This document shows positions 26,360 to 35,830 of a stretch of DNA of 64,000 bases, piece by piece. The notes beneath the pieces are model-generated. The model had not been told where the DNA came from. It saw only the letters and a list, made by a program, of their open reading frames with translations, and made no database searches. Each line of letters starts with the position of its first letter. The stretch's first letter is position 1. The stretch is from Streptomyces flavochromogenes (GTDB lineage: Bacteria > Actinomycetota > Actinomycetes > Streptomycetales > Streptomycetaceae), in contig NZ_JNZO01000002.1 in NCBI RefSeq assembly GCF_000717595.1, positions 248,001 to 312,000 on the forward strand. The letters run 5' to 3'. The position numbers and the translations under genes were made by a program.

Positions 26360-27883
26360 GTGTCCCACCCCGAACGCACCACCCGCACCGCCCGTTTCAC
26401 CCTCGACCCCGACTTCACCGTCGGGCCCGTCGACCCCCGCCTCTTCGGCTCCTTCGTCGAGCACCTCGGGCGCTGCGTCTACACCGGCATCCACGAACCG
26501 GGCCACCCCGCCGCCGACGAGGACGGGCTGCGCACCGACGTCCTGGAGCTCGTCCGCGAGCTGGGCGTCACCGCGATCCGCTACCCCGGCGGCAACTTCG
26601 TCTCCGGCTACCGCTGGGAGGACGGCGTCGGGCCCGTCGAGGAGCGTCCGCGCCGGCTCGACGTCGCCTGGCGGTCCACCGAGACCCATCGCTTCGGCCT
26701 GAGCGAGTTCATCGCCTTCCTGAGGAAGGTCGGGCCGCGGGCCGAGCCGATGATGGCGCTCAACCTCGGCACCCGGGGCATCGCCGAGGCCATGGACCTC
26801 GTCGAGTACGCCAACCACCCCGGCGGCACCGAACTCTCCGACCGCCGGATCGCCCACGGCGACAAGGACCCCTTCGGCATCCGCCTCTGGTGCCTGGGCA
26901 ACGAGATGGACGGCACGTGGCAGACCGGGCAGAAGACCGCGGAGGAGTACGGCCGGCTCGCGGCGCAGACCGCGCGCGCCCTGCGCCGGATCGATCCGGC
27001 GCTCGAACTCGTCGCCTGCGGCAGCTCCGCGCGCGGACTTCCGACCTTCGCCTCCTGGGAGGCCACCGTCCTCGCCGAGACGTACGAGGTCGTCGACCAC
27101 GTCTCGCTGCACGCCTACTACGAGGAGACCGACGGCGACCGCGACTCCTTCCTCGCCTCGGCCGTGGAGACGGAGGCCTTCATCGAGGAGGTCGTCGCCA
27201 CCTGCGACCACGTCGGAGCCCGGCTGAAGTCGGCGAGGAGACTCACCCTCTCCTTCGACGAGTGGAACGTCTGGTACCAGCGCCGGCCCAACCCCCACCC
27301 CGTGGAGGACTGGCAGGAGGCTCCCCGCCTTCTGGAGGACGTCTACACGGTCACCGACGCCGTCGTGTTCGGCAGCCTCCTCATCACCCTGCTCCGGCAC
27401 GCCGACCGGGTCGCGATCGCCTGTCTCGCCCAGCTCGTCAACGTGATCGCCCCGATCATGACCGAGCCCGGCGGCCCCGCCTGGCGTCAGACCACCTTCT
27501 TCCCCTTCGCCCAGGCGTCCCGGTACGGGCGGGGGACCGTTCTCGACGTGCGCGTCGACTCGCCGGCGTACGCCACGGACCGGTACGGCGACGGCCCGCT
27601 GCTGCACGCCACCGCCGTACGCGACGAGGACGGCGGTGTCACCGTCTTCGCGGTCAACCGTGGCCGGAACGCGCCCCTGACGCTCCAGCTCGCCCTGCGC
27701 GGCCTCGCGCCGGGCCGGGTCGTCGAGCACAGTGCGCTCGCGGACGCGGACCCGGAGGCGTCCAACACGCTCGACGAGCCGGAGCGGGTCGCGCCGCACG
27801 CGGTGACAGGCGCGACGCTCGTGGACGGGAGGCTGCGGGCCGTCCTGGAGCCGATGTCGTGGAACGTGATCCGGCTGCGCTGA
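26360..27883 (+). CDS. GH51 alpha-L-arabinofuranosidase (intracellular)
   Basis: A 507-residue enzyme from a GTG at 26360 preceded by GAGAGGGA. There is no signal peptide, as is usual for GH51. The family motifs GSFVEHLGRCVYTGIHEPGHP and IRYPGGNFVSGYRWEDGVGP are followed by the acid/base Glu182 in CLGNEMDG and the nucleophile Glu301 in LSFDEWNVWY. It removes terminal alpha-L-arabinofuranosyl groups from imported arabino-oligosaccharides derived from arabinan, arabinoxylan or rhamnogalacturonan side chains. It is monocistronic, between the GH48 terminator and the rhamnogalacturonan operon. Length is normal and the motifs intact. Confidence 0.95.
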   Translation: MSHPERTTRTARFTLDPDFTVGPVDPRLFGSFVEHLGRCVYTGIHEPGHPAADEDGLRTDVLELVRELGVTAIRYPGGNFVSGYRWEDGVGPVEERPRRLDVAWRSTETHRFGLSEFIAFLRKVGPRAEPMMALNLGTRGIAEAMDLVEYANHPGGTELSDRRIAHGDKDPFGIRLWCLGNEMDGTWQTGQKTAEEYGRLAAQTARALRRIDPALELVACGSSARGLPTFASWEATVLAETYEVVDHVSLHAYYEETDGDRDSFLASAVETEAFIEEVVATCDHVGARLKSARRLTLSFDEWNVWYQRRPNPHPVEDWQEAPRLLEDVYTVTDAVVFGSLLITLLRHADRVAIACLAQLVNVIAPIMTEPGGPAWRQTTFFPFAQASRYGRGTVLDVRVDSPAYATDRYGDGPLLHATAVRDEDGGVTVFAVNRGRNAPLTLQLALRGLAPGRVVEHSALADADPEASNTLDEPERVAPHAVTGATLVDGRLRAVLEPMSWNVIRLR

Positions 27884-27953
27884 CGGACGCCCCGGCGGAG
27901 GCTCTGGCAGGCCTTGAGTTGAATCCTTTCAGGCCGACCCCCCTTACCCCTTG

Positions 27954-27969
27954 TTCGAAGCGCTTCGAA
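27954..27969. promoter_or_regulatory. LacI-type operator, box A of the rhamnogalacturonan operon
   Basis: A perfect 16-bp palindrome TTCGAAGCGCTTCGAA, 102 bases before the binding-protein start. The core GAAGCGCTTC recurs upstream of other pectin/hemicellulose genes at 51962, 62890 and 63062. A half site GAAGCGTTGA follows at 27981. Confidence 0.85.
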
Positions 27970-28021
27970 AGATCCTGTCCGAAGCGTTGACGTGACTGGC
28001 CGACGAACCTACTTTGTCCCA

Positions 28022-28044
28022 GCAAGCGCTTTCCTGAAACGTTC
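28022..28044. promoter_or_regulatory. LacI-type operator, boxes B and C of the rhamnogalacturonan operon
   Basis: GCAAGCGCTTTC (28022-28033) is followed by GAAACGTTC (28036-28044), both CG-centred palindromes close to the start at 28071. The first differs by one base from GCAAACGCTTTC upstream of the GH31 gene. Together with box A they give spaced sites typical of LacI looping or cooperative binding. Confidence 0.65.
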
Positions 28045-28070
28045 TAATCACACGCGCGGGAGGACGAACT

Positions 28071-29354
28071 GTGCGTACTCACGGCACTGTCGACCGTCGG
28101 AATCTGCTGAAGTTCGCGGGCGGGTCACTGGCGGCTCTCGGCCTGACCGCCGCGGGATGCGGCACCGGCTCCGGATCCGGGGACGGCACCGTCACCCTCC
28201 GGTACGCCTGGTGGGGCTCCGACGACCGGGCCAAGCGGATCAACCAGACGATCGCCCTCTTCGAGGAGAAGCACCCGAAGATCAAGATCAAGACCGACTT
28301 CCAGCCGTACGCCGACTTCTGGAAGAAGTTCAACACCCAGGCCTCGGCAGGCAACGCCCCCGACGTCTTCCAGAACGCCATCGGCTTCCTGCGCAAGTAC
28401 GACGCGAAGAACGTCCTGCTCGATCTGCGTGAGCAGGCCGGGCAGGGCAACCTCCGGCTCGACGGCTTCCGGGCCGGCCTGGAGAAGTTCGGCGAGGTCG
28501 ACGGCAAGCTCCTCGGCATACCCGTCGGAAGCAACTCGATGGCCCTGGTCGTCGACCAGGCCGTCTTCGGCAAGGCGGGTGTCGCCCCCAGGGCAGGATG
28601 GACCTGGGACGAGTACCACGCCGCCCTGGCCAAGATCCGCGACACCCAGGGGCGTGCCGGAGACGCCGGCCTCTACGGGATCATGTACCTGTACGACCTC
28701 TACCTGCGCCAGCAGGGCAAGGCCTTCTTCACCACCGCCGGACTCGGCTTCACCGAGGCGGATCTGACGGACTGGTGGACCAGGGCGCACCAGGGCGTGC
28801 AGTCCGGCGTCTACGCCGACCCGAAGCGGACCATCCAGGCCAAGCCGAAGTCCGCGGTCACCGCCGAACTCGCCGCCTGCGAGTTCACCTGGGACAACTT
28901 CACCGTCCGCTACGCCTCCGAGGGCAAGAGCCGGTACGGTCTCGCCCCCATCCCGACCACCGACGGCCGCAGGACCGGCCAGTACCTCGGCTCGCTCATG
29001 CTCAGCGGCTCCCGGCGCACCAAGCACCCCGAGGAAGTCGCCCGGTTCATCGACTTCATGGTGCACGACCCCGAGGTCGGGAAGATCATGGGCTACGACC
29101 GCGGCGTCCCGGCCACCACGGCCCAGTACGAGGCGTACGTGCCGAGCGACCCGGTCGGCAGGCAGATCGCCGCGTACGAGAAGCAGCTGGTGGAGTCCCG
29201 CCTCCTGGAGCCCATCACCCCGCACCCCGCGGGCGCCGACGTCACCGAGGCGGCCTTCCTGCGGCTCGGCGAGGAGATGTCACTGGGCACGAGGCCCGTC
29301 CCGGACGCGGTGAAGCAGTTCTTCACCGAGGCGAAGACGGCGCTCTCCTCCTGA
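28071..29354 (+). CDS. Sugar-binding lipoprotein of the rhamnogalacturonan importer
   Basis: A 427-residue extracellular solute-binding protein from a GTG at 28071 with GGGAGGA upstream. The signal carries twin arginines (TVDRRNLLKFAGG) and a lipobox LTAAGC near residue 31, so Tat export followed by lipid anchoring is predicted. The mature protein begins VTLRYAWWGSDDRAKRINQT, the usual first strand of ABC sugar-binding proteins. It heads an operon with two overlapping permeases. The downstream DUF624, YetA-like and acetylesterase genes suggest unsaturated rhamnogalacturonan-I oligosaccharides as ligand, parallel to YesO-YesP-YesQ of Bacillus subtilis. Substrate is inferred from neighbours only. 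Confidence 0.9.
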   Translation: MRTHGTVDRRNLLKFAGGSLAALGLTAAGCGTGSGSGDGTVTLRYAWWGSDDRAKRINQTIALFEEKHPKIKIKTDFQPYADFWKKFNTQASAGNAPDVFQNAIGFLRKYDAKNVLLDLREQAGQGNLRLDGFRAGLEKFGEVDGKLLGIPVGSNSMALVVDQAVFGKAGVAPRAGWTWDEYHAALAKIRDTQGRAGDAGLYGIMYLYDLYLRQQGKAFFTTAGLGFTEADLTDWWTRAHQGVQSGVYADPKRTIQAKPKSAVTAELAACEFTWDNFTVRYASEGKSRYGLAPIPTTDGRRTGQYLGSLMLSGSRRTKHPEEVARFIDFMVHDPEVGKIMGYDRGVPATTAQYEAYVPSDPVGRQIAAYEKQLVESRLLEPITPHPAGADVTEAAFLRLGEEMSLGTRPVPDAVKQFFTEAKTALSS

Positions 29355-30436
29355 TGGACGCCGCCGTGACCTCCGTACCGAACGCCGGGTCGAACCCCGC
29401 ACCGCACCCCGCGCCGGCGACCCCGGCCGAACCGGCGACCGCACCCATGGACGCCGGCTCCGGCGGGGGGCGCCCACGCCCGACGCCCGGCGGCGCAGGC
29501 CGGAAGGGCCGCCGGGGCCGGCAGGGCGGAGCCGGGCCGCGCGGCCGGGCCCGCCGCGAGAACCTCGCCGGGTATCTCTTCATGTCCCCCTGGATCGCCG
29601 GCTTCCTCCTGCTCACCGCGGGCCCCATGGTCGCCTCGCTCTACTTCGCCTTCACCGACTACAACCTCTTCGACGCACCGCGGTGGATCGGCTTCGACAA
29701 CTTCACCGAGATGTTCGGCGACCCGCGCTGGCGCACCTCGGTCGAGGTGACCAGCTGGTACGTGGTGATCGGCACGCCGCTCAAACTGGCCGCGGCACTC
29801 GGCGTGGCACTGCTGCTCAACCAGAGCCGCCGCGGACAGGGCTTCTACCGGGCAGCGTTCTACGCACCCTCGCTCGTCGGCGCCAGCGTCTCCGTGGCCA
29901 TCGTCTGGCGGGCGCTCTTCTCCGACGGGGCCGCCGTCGACCGCGGGCAGCAGTTCCTCGGGATGGAGGCCGGCGGCTGGATCGGCGACCCCGACCGCAT
30001 CATCTACAGCCTGGTCGCCCTCACGGTCTGGCAGTTCGGCGCGCCCATGGTCATCTTCCTGGCCGGACTCAAGCAGGTGCCGCGCGAGCTGTACGAGGCG
30101 GCGGAGGTCGACGGCGCGGGCCCGTGGCGGAGGTTCTGGAGCATCACCCTGCCGATGATCTCCCCGGTGCTCTTCTTCAACGTGCTCCTGGAGACCATCC
30201 ACTCCTTCCAGATCTTCGGATCCGCCTACATCATCGGCAGCCAGGGCAACGCCTGCGGACCGGCCGACGGCACCCTCGTCTACACCTGCTACCTCTACAT
30301 CCAGGGCTTCGAGAACAGCCGGATGGGCCTCGCCTCGGCGATGGCATGGATGCTGCTGCTCGCCGTCGCCCTGGTCACGGCGTTCCTTTTCTGGTCCCAG
30401 CGGCGCTGGGTGCACTACGAGGAGGGGGCCCGATGA
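29354..30436 (+). CDS. ABC sugar permease (MalF type)
   Basis: A 360-residue permease whose ATG overlaps the previous stop by one base. The first 70 residues are a disordered Pro/Ala/Arg-rich cytoplasmic extension, unusually long for the family. Helices begin at about 73 (AGYLFMSPWIAGFLLLTAG). The ATPase-docking EAA loop is EAAEVDGAGPWRRFWSITLP. It should form a heterodimeric channel with the next gene. It may share the global ATPase MsiK, since no ATPase is encoded here. The gene order binding protein, permease, permease is standard. Confidence 0.92.
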   Translation: MDAAVTSVPNAGSNPAPHPAPATPAEPATAPMDAGSGGGRPRPTPGGAGRKGRRGRQGGAGPRGRARRENLAGYLFMSPWIAGFLLLTAGPMVASLYFAFTDYNLFDAPRWIGFDNFTEMFGDPRWRTSVEVTSWYVVIGTPLKLAAALGVALLLNQSRRGQGFYRAAFYAPSLVGASVSVAIVWRALFSDGAAVDRGQQFLGMEAGGWIGDPDRIIYSLVALTVWQFGAPMVIFLAGLKQVPRELYEAAEVDGAGPWRRFWSITLPMISPVLFFNVLLETIHSFQIFGSAYIIGSQGNACGPADGTLVYTCYLYIQGFENSRMGLASAMAWMLLLAVALVTAFLFWSQRRWVHYEEGAR

Positions 30437-31308
30437 GCCTCGTACGCACCCGGACCGGAGCACGGACGGGAGCGGGCCGATCGGCGGGCTCGCTCGCCTG
30501 GCACCTCGGCGCCCTCGCCGTCCTCGCGGTCATCCTCTACCCCGTGGTGTGGGTCATCGGCGGCTCCTTCAAACCGAACGACGAGATCGTCGGCAGCCTG
30601 TCCCTCTTCCCCGCCGAACCCGTCACCGACAACTACCGGCGGCTCGCCGACGGCATCGCCGACATCCCCATCACCACCTTCTTCGGCAACTCCCTCTTCC
30701 TGGCCGTCGGTTCGGTCATCGGCGTGGTCCTCTCCAGCTCGCTCGCGGCCTACGCCTTCGCCAAGGTCCGCTTCGCCGGGCGCGGGCTGCTCTTCACCGC
30801 GATGATCGGCACGCTGCTCCTGCCGTACCACGTGCTGCTCATCCCGCAGTACGTGCTGTTCCAGAAGCTCGAACTCATCAACACCTACACGCCGTTGCTG
30901 ATCGGGAAGTACCTCGCGACGGACGCCTTCTTCGTCTTCCTGATGCTCCAGTTCATGCGCGGACTGCCGAAGGAACTCGACGAGGCGGCGCGGCTCGACG
31001 GCTGCGGGCACCTGCGGACGTACTGGTCGATCGTGCTGCCGCTGTGCCGTCCCGCGCTCATCACCAGTGCCATCTTCACGTTCATCAACGCGTGGAACGA
31101 CTTCATGGGGCCGCTGATCTATCTCAACGAACCCGAGAAGTACACGGTCTCGCTCGGCCTCAAGATGTTCGTCGACCAGGACGGCGTCGCCAACTACGGC
31201 GGCATGATCGCGATGTCGCTGGTGGCGCTGCTGCCGGTGGTCGCGTTCTTCCTCGCCTTCCAGCGGTACCTCATCGACGGCATGGCCACGTCGGGCCTCA
31301 AGGGCTGA
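30433..31308 (+). CDS. ABC sugar permease (MalG type)
   Basis: A 291-residue permease starting in an ATGA overlap with the preceding gene. Six helices are predicted, with AAYAFAKVRFAGRGLLF after helix 2 and the EAA loop EAARLDGCGHLRTYWSIVLP. The C-terminus YLIDGMATSGLKG is typical of MalG-type permeases. It partners the upstream permease to import oligosaccharides released from rhamnogalacturonan. The tight overlap argues for one transcript and matched stoichiometry. Confidence 0.92.
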   Translation: MSLVRTRTGARTGAGRSAGSLAWHLGALAVLAVILYPVVWVIGGSFKPNDEIVGSLSLFPAEPVTDNYRRLADGIADIPITTFFGNSLFLAVGSVIGVVLSSSLAAYAFAKVRFAGRGLLFTAMIGTLLLPYHVLLIPQYVLFQKLELINTYTPLLIGKYLATDAFFVFLMLQFMRGLPKELDEAARLDGCGHLRTYWSIVLPLCRPALITSAIFTFINAWNDFMGPLIYLNEPEKYTVSLGLKMFVDQDGVANYGGMIAMSLVALLPVVAFFLAFQRYLIDGMATSGLKG

Positions 31309-31322
31309 GGGGCGGTGCCGAG

Positions 31323-31901
31323 ATGAGAGCCATGTTCCTGGCCCGGTTCGCCGTCTTCGCCGAGTGCCTGCTCGTCGGGGTGTGGATCACCGTGGCCGCG
31401 CTGCCCCTCGTCACCCTCCCCGCGGCACTCGCCGCCGGCGCCGCGCATCTGAGGCGCTGGACCGACGACGAGGAGACCGGGCTGCGGTCCTTCCTCGCCG
31501 ACCTCCGCCGGGCCCTGCGGGGCGGGGGATGGTCGGCGGGCCTCGGCTACGGGGCGGCCCTCGCCCTGGTCGGCACCGACCTGTTGTTCGTACGGGCGCT
31601 GCCCGTGCCCGGCGGCCGGGCCGCGGGAACCCTCGCGATCCTCGCGGCCCTCTGGCTGACGGTCACCCTGCTGAGGGCGGCCACGGCCTGGCGCCCGGGC
31701 CGGCGCTGGCGCGCCCTCCTCGCCCCCGCGGCCCGCCGTGCGCTGCGGGACCCCGCGGGCTCCCTCCTCGTCGTCTGCGGCCTTGCGGTGATCGTCGCGT
31801 CGGCCTGGTTCTCGGCCCCCCTGGCCCTGCCGGCCGTCGGCATCCTCGTCGCCTCGACCCTGGCGGCGGAACGCCGCCGGCCCCCTCGGGCAGCGGCCTG
31901 A
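31323..31901 (+). CDS. DUF624 / YesL-like membrane protein
   Basis: A 192-residue protein with four or five predicted helices (FAVFAECLLVGVWITVAALPLVTLPAA; AGTLAILAALWLTVTLLRAA; LLVVCGLAVIVASAWF). The pattern and the position directly after two sugar permeases fit the DUF624/YesL family, which travels with carbohydrate ABC importers and is the first gene of the Bacillus subtilis yes rhamnogalacturonan cluster. Its biochemical role is unknown; an accessory to the importer is inferred. It starts 14 bases after the permease stop. An actinobacterial version of this length is common. Confidence 0.78.
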   Translation: MRAMFLARFAVFAECLLVGVWITVAALPLVTLPAALAAGAAHLRRWTDDEETGLRSFLADLRRALRGGGWSAGLGYGAALALVGTDLLFVRALPVPGGRAAGTLAILAALWLTVTLLRAATAWRPGRRWRALLAPAARRALRDPAGSLLVVCGLAVIVASAWFSAPLALPAVGILVASTLAAERRRPPRAAA

Positions 31902-31984
31902 TCCTTCGGCCGAGCCGGGGCCCGCTCCCGCACCCTCCCCTCCGCCGGCATGCCCGCTTCGGCATGCCCATGAAAGGAGTCTCC

Positions 31985-34717
31985 GTGTCCGCCATTCCTC
32001 GTCGCTCCCTCCTGAAGGCCGCCGCCGTGGCCGGGGCCGCCGCGCAGTTCAGCTGGGCGCTCGGGCGTGGGGACGCCCGGGCCGCCGTGGCCGCCGAAGC
32101 CCCGGCGGACGCGCGGCCCGCGCGTGTCACCTGGCTGGAGCCCGGTGGGCTCGGTGCCGCCGCCGGGTCGACCTTCGGCGTCGCCTGGCCCCGGGGCGTC
32201 CACCCCGACGACCAGGTCTTCGCGCTCACCACCGCCGACGGCGCGGCCGTCCCCGTGCAGACCTGGACCACCGCCCGCTGGCCCGACGGCTCCCTCAAGT
32301 GGACCGCGCACGCCGTCGGCCCCGAGGCCGCCGGGGCCGAGCGGTTCACCGTCGCGCCCGGCACCCCCGCGACCGCCGCGAAGACCGTGTCCGTCACCGA
32401 GACCGGGCGCCGGATCACCATCGACACCGGCACCGTCCGGGCCGTGGTCTCCAAGGAAGGCGGGAAGCTCGTCGAGTCCGTCACCCGTGACGGTGTGAAG
32501 ATCGCCACCGACGGCCGCCTCGTCCTGCTGCGGCAGGGCGACCTCGACGACGGCGACCGCGGCGACGCCTCGTGGGACCGGTTCGACGGCGAGATCTCCG
32601 GCGCCGTCGTCGAACAGCGCGGCCCCGTCCGGGCCGTGGTCCGCATCGACGGCAAGCACCGCAAGGGAAATCGCAGTTGGCTGCCCTTCTCCGTGCGTCT
32701 CTACTTCTACGCGGGCTCCGAGTCGTTCCGTATGGTCCACACCGTCACCTATGACGGCGACCAGCGGAAGGACTTCATCCGCGGCCTCGGCGTCCGCTTC
32801 ACCGTCCCCCTGCGGGACGCCGCCTACGACCGGCACATCCGGATCGCCGGTGAGGGCGCCGGGTTCCTCACCGAGGCCGTCCAGGGCGTCACCGGACTGC
32901 GCCGTGACCCCGGGGCCGCCGTCCGCGCCGCCCAGGTCAAGGGCGAGAAGCTGCCCGACCCCGCCACCTGGGACCAGCGTGTCACCACCCGTATGCAGTA
33001 CGTCCCGACCTGGGGCGACTACACCCTCGCCCAGCTCTCCGCGGACGGCTTCACCCTCCGCAAGCGCACCAAGCCCGGCCACGGCTGGATCCCGGCCGGT
33101 GGCGGCCGCCGCGCGAGCGGCTTCGGCTACGTCGGCGGAGTGACCGGCGGACTCTCCTTCGGCCTGCGGGACTTCTGGCAGAAGCACCCCGCCCAGCTCG
33201 ACATCCGCGGCGCCGCCGGTGACGCCGCCCAGGTCACCCTCTGGCTCTGGTCGCCCGAGGCCCAGCCCATGGACCTGCGCTTCTACCACGACGGCATGGG
33301 CCAGGACACCTTCCCCGAGCAGCTCGAAGGTCTCAACATCACCTACGAGGACCACGAGCCCGGCTTCGGCACCCCCTACGGCATCGCCCGCACCAGCGAG
33401 CTGATGTTCTGGGCCAACGCCACCACCCCCGCCGCCGCGACGCTCGTCGACCAGGCCGCCGCCGTCCGTACCCCGCCTCAGCTCGCTGTCAGCCCCGAAG
33501 ACCTGGTCCGCGCCCGGGTGTTCGGCGGACTGTTCTCGCCCGTCGACCGCTCCACCCCCGCCAGGGCGACGATCGAGGACCACCTCGACTACCTCTTCAC
33601 CTACTACAAGGACCAGGTGGAGCAGCGTCGTTGGTACGGCTTCTGGGACTACGGCGACATCATGCACACCTACGACGAGGACCGGCACCAGTGGCGGTAC
33701 GACGTCGGAGGCTATGCCTGGGACAACTCCGAGCTCTCGCCCGACCTGTGGCTCTGGTACGCCTATCTCCGCTCCGGCCGCGCCGACATCTTCCGCTTCG
33801 CGGAGGCCATGACCCGGCACACCGGCGAGGTCGACGTCTACCACCTCGGTACGTGGGCCGGCCTCGGCACCCGGCACGGCGTCCAGCACTTCGCCGACAG
33901 CGCGAAGCAGCAGCGCATCTCCACCGCCGTCTACCGCCGCCCGTACTACTTCCTCACCGCCGACGAACGCGTCGGCGACCTCATGCACGCCCTGGTCGAC
34001 TCCGACGAGACCTTCCTCGCCCTCGACCCCATCCGCAAGATCCGTACCGAGCCCTACACCCCCGACCGGCACGCCCTCTCCATCGGCTTCGGCACCGACT
34101 GGAGCGGTCTCGCCGCCGCCTGGCTCACCGAATGGGAGCGCGGCGGACCCAAGGCCGCCAAGGCCGAGGCCCGGCTCCGCTCCACGATGGAGACCATCGC
34201 CGCCCAGCCCAACGGCTTCGTCCAGGGCACCGGCCTGTACGACCTCGACACAGGGCGCTTCGCCATCGCCGACGAGCCCGCCGTGGGCGTCTCCCACCTG
34301 TCCGCGATGTTCGGCCTGGTCGAGATGTGCGCCGAGCTCATCGACCTCGTCGACCAGCCGAGGTTCAAGGAGGCCTGGCTCGACTACTGCCGCTACTTCA
34401 ACGCCTCCAAGACCGAGCAGGCCGCCCGCTACGGCCAGAACTTCGGCACCCTCCTCCTCTTCCAGGGGCACTCGCGCCAGGACGCCTATGCCGCGGCCCA
34501 GTTGAACGACACTCGGCTCGCCCAGCGAGCCTGGGCCACCTTCGACAGGAGCGATGGCTACACTGCCGCCATGGTCTGGGACAAAACACCCGTGCAGGGA
34601 TCAAACGCCCTTGAACCCGGCTACGAGCACCTGTGGATCAGCACCAACACCACGGCCCTGTACGGCCTGGCCGCCATCCAGAACCTCGCCCTCGTCGGCG
34701 ACCACCTCCCCACGTGA
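31985..34717 (+). CDS. Tat-exported YetA/PcRGLX-like protein (putative exo-rhamnogalacturonan lyase)
   Basis: A 910-residue protein. The GTG at 31985 is preferred: AAAGGAG lies 5 bases before it. The Tat signal is PRRSLLKAAAVAG with cleavage near residue 40. An N-terminal beta-domain (about 45-330, including RPARVTWLEPGGLGAAAGSTFGVAWPRG split by loops) precedes a central beta-sandwich and an alpha-helical C-terminal half rich in Trp, Tyr and His (YYKDQVEQRRWYGFWDYGDIM, YHLGTWAGLGTRHGVQHF, GYEHLWISTNTTALYGL). This matches the three-part PcRGLX/YetA family named for a fungal exo-rhamnogalacturonan lyase. Activity is inferred. The neighbouring acetylesterase and importer agree with rhamnogalacturonan-I breakdown outside the cell. 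Confidence 0.8.
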   Translation: MSAIPRRSLLKAAAVAGAAAQFSWALGRGDARAAVAAEAPADARPARVTWLEPGGLGAAAGSTFGVAWPRGVHPDDQVFALTTADGAAVPVQTWTTARWPDGSLKWTAHAVGPEAAGAERFTVAPGTPATAAKTVSVTETGRRITIDTGTVRAVVSKEGGKLVESVTRDGVKIATDGRLVLLRQGDLDDGDRGDASWDRFDGEISGAVVEQRGPVRAVVRIDGKHRKGNRSWLPFSVRLYFYAGSESFRMVHTVTYDGDQRKDFIRGLGVRFTVPLRDAAYDRHIRIAGEGAGFLTEAVQGVTGLRRDPGAAVRAAQVKGEKLPDPATWDQRVTTRMQYVPTWGDYTLAQLSADGFTLRKRTKPGHGWIPAGGGRRASGFGYVGGVTGGLSFGLRDFWQKHPAQLDIRGAAGDAAQVTLWLWSPEAQPMDLRFYHDGMGQDTFPEQLEGLNITYEDHEPGFGTPYGIARTSELMFWANATTPAAATLVDQAAAVRTPPQLAVSPEDLVRARVFGGLFSPVDRSTPARATIEDHLDYLFTYYKDQVEQRRWYGFWDYGDIMHTYDEDRHQWRYDVGGYAWDNSELSPDLWLWYAYLRSGRADIFRFAEAMTRHTGEVDVYHLGTWAGLGTRHGVQHFADSAKQQRISTAVYRRPYYFLTADERVGDLMHALVDSDETFLALDPIRKIRTEPYTPDRHALSIGFGTDWSGLAAAWLTEWERGGPKAAKAEARLRSTMETIAAQPNGFVQGTGLYDLDTGRFAIADEPAVGVSHLSAMFGLVEMCAELIDLVDQPRFKEAWLDYCRYFNASKTEQAARYGQNFGTLLLFQGHSRQDAYAAAQLNDTRLAQRAWATFDRSDGYTAAMVWDKTPVQGSNALEPGYEHLWISTNTTALYGLAAIQNLALVGDHLPT

Positions 34718-34734
34718 CCGCCGGAGGCCACCCG

Positions 34735-35817
34735 ATGAGGAAGACAGCGCTGCTCGTCGCCGCGGCGACCCTGCTGGGCGCCCTCGCCGCCGCACCCACG
34801 GCCCACGCCGACCCCTCCCGAGGACCCCACGGCTCCTATGGCCCCTACGGCCAGGGGCTCGACCACTGCACCGCCGCCACCCCGGACACCACCTCCCTCG
34901 CCTGCCACTTCGACGTCCCGCCCGGCACGTACGACGTCACCGTGACCCTCGGGGGCGACACCCCCGGATCCACCGCGGTGAGCGGCGAGACCCGGCGCTC
35001 CCTGCTCGCCGAGACCGTCACCGGGGCAGGGCAGCGCGTCCGCCGCACCTTCACCGTGGACGTACGGGATCCGGAGGGCGAGCCCACCGGAGCGGCCGGA
35101 AGCCCCGGCCTCGACCTGGTGCTCGGCGGCCCCGCGCCGCGGGTCGCCGGGCTCCAGGTCACCCCCGCCGGTGCGACCCGCCGGCTCTTCCTCGTCGGGG
35201 ACTCCACCGTCTGCGACCAGCCGGGCGACCCGTACGCCGGCTGGGGCCAGTTTCTCCCCGCCCGTCTGAAGCGGGGGATCGCGGTCGCCAACCACGCGGA
35301 CTCCGGCGAGAGCACCGTCACCTTCCTGCAGAACCCGGCCCTCTTCGAACGGGTCGAGGCCGCGATCCGGCCCCGCGACCCCGTCCTGATCCAGCTCGCC
35401 CACAACGACAAGCAGACCGACGCCGCCACCTATCGCGCGAACCTCACCACCCTGGTCGAGCGGGTACGGGCCCGGGGCGGCGAACCCGTCCTCGTCACCC
35501 CGATCGTCCGCCGCTGGTTCAACGCCGACGGCACCCTGGGCAACGGCACCGCCCTGCTCGTCAACGGCCTCGGCGTGGACCACCCCGCCGAGATCCGCGC
35601 CCTCGCCGCGACCCTCGGCACCCCCCTCGTCGACCTCACCGCCCTCACCCGGGCGAGGGTCGAGGAGCTGGGCCCCGAGGCCTCCAAGGCGCTCTACCTG
35701 ACCACGGAGAAGCGGGACAACACCCACACCTCGGTGCGCGGGGCCTCGGAGTACGCGGCCCTCGTCGCGGCGGAACTGCGGGCCCGCGGAATCGTCCCGG
35801 AGCGTCTGCTCCGTTAG
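34735..35817 (+). CDS. Secreted SGNH rhamnogalacturonan acetylesterase
   Basis: A 360-residue secreted protein: signal peptide 1-26 (TAHADPS), a small beta-domain about 35-140 (LACHFDVPPGTYDVTVTLGG), then an SGNH hydrolase domain. The block-I serine is in FLVGDSTVCDQP, the block-III Asn in QLAHNDKQ, and the Asp-His pair in RDNTHTSVRGA. The layout matches YesT/RGAE-type acetylesterases, which remove O-acetyl groups from rhamnogalacturonan-I so that lyases can act. It starts 17 bases after the lyase-like gene and ends the operon. The N-terminal beta-domain may bind carbohydrate. Confidence 0.88.
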   Translation: MRKTALLVAAATLLGALAAAPTAHADPSRGPHGSYGPYGQGLDHCTAATPDTTSLACHFDVPPGTYDVTVTLGGDTPGSTAVSGETRRSLLAETVTGAGQRVRRTFTVDVRDPEGEPTGAAGSPGLDLVLGGPAPRVAGLQVTPAGATRRLFLVGDSTVCDQPGDPYAGWGQFLPARLKRGIAVANHADSGESTVTFLQNPALFERVEAAIRPRDPVLIQLAHNDKQTDAATYRANLTTLVERVRARGGEPVLVTPIVRRWFNADGTLGNGTALLVNGLGVDHPAEIRALAATLGTPLVDLTALTRARVEELGPEASKALYLTTEKRDNTHTSVRGASEYAALVAAELRARGIVPERLLR

Positions 35818-35830
35818 GAGGTGTCCTGCC

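Noticed and set aside
31547..34471. A 974-codon minus-strand open frame antisense to the YetA-like gene
   Set aside because: Composition is typical of an antisense frame in high-GC DNA; no motif, and the plus strand has an operon-consistent gene.
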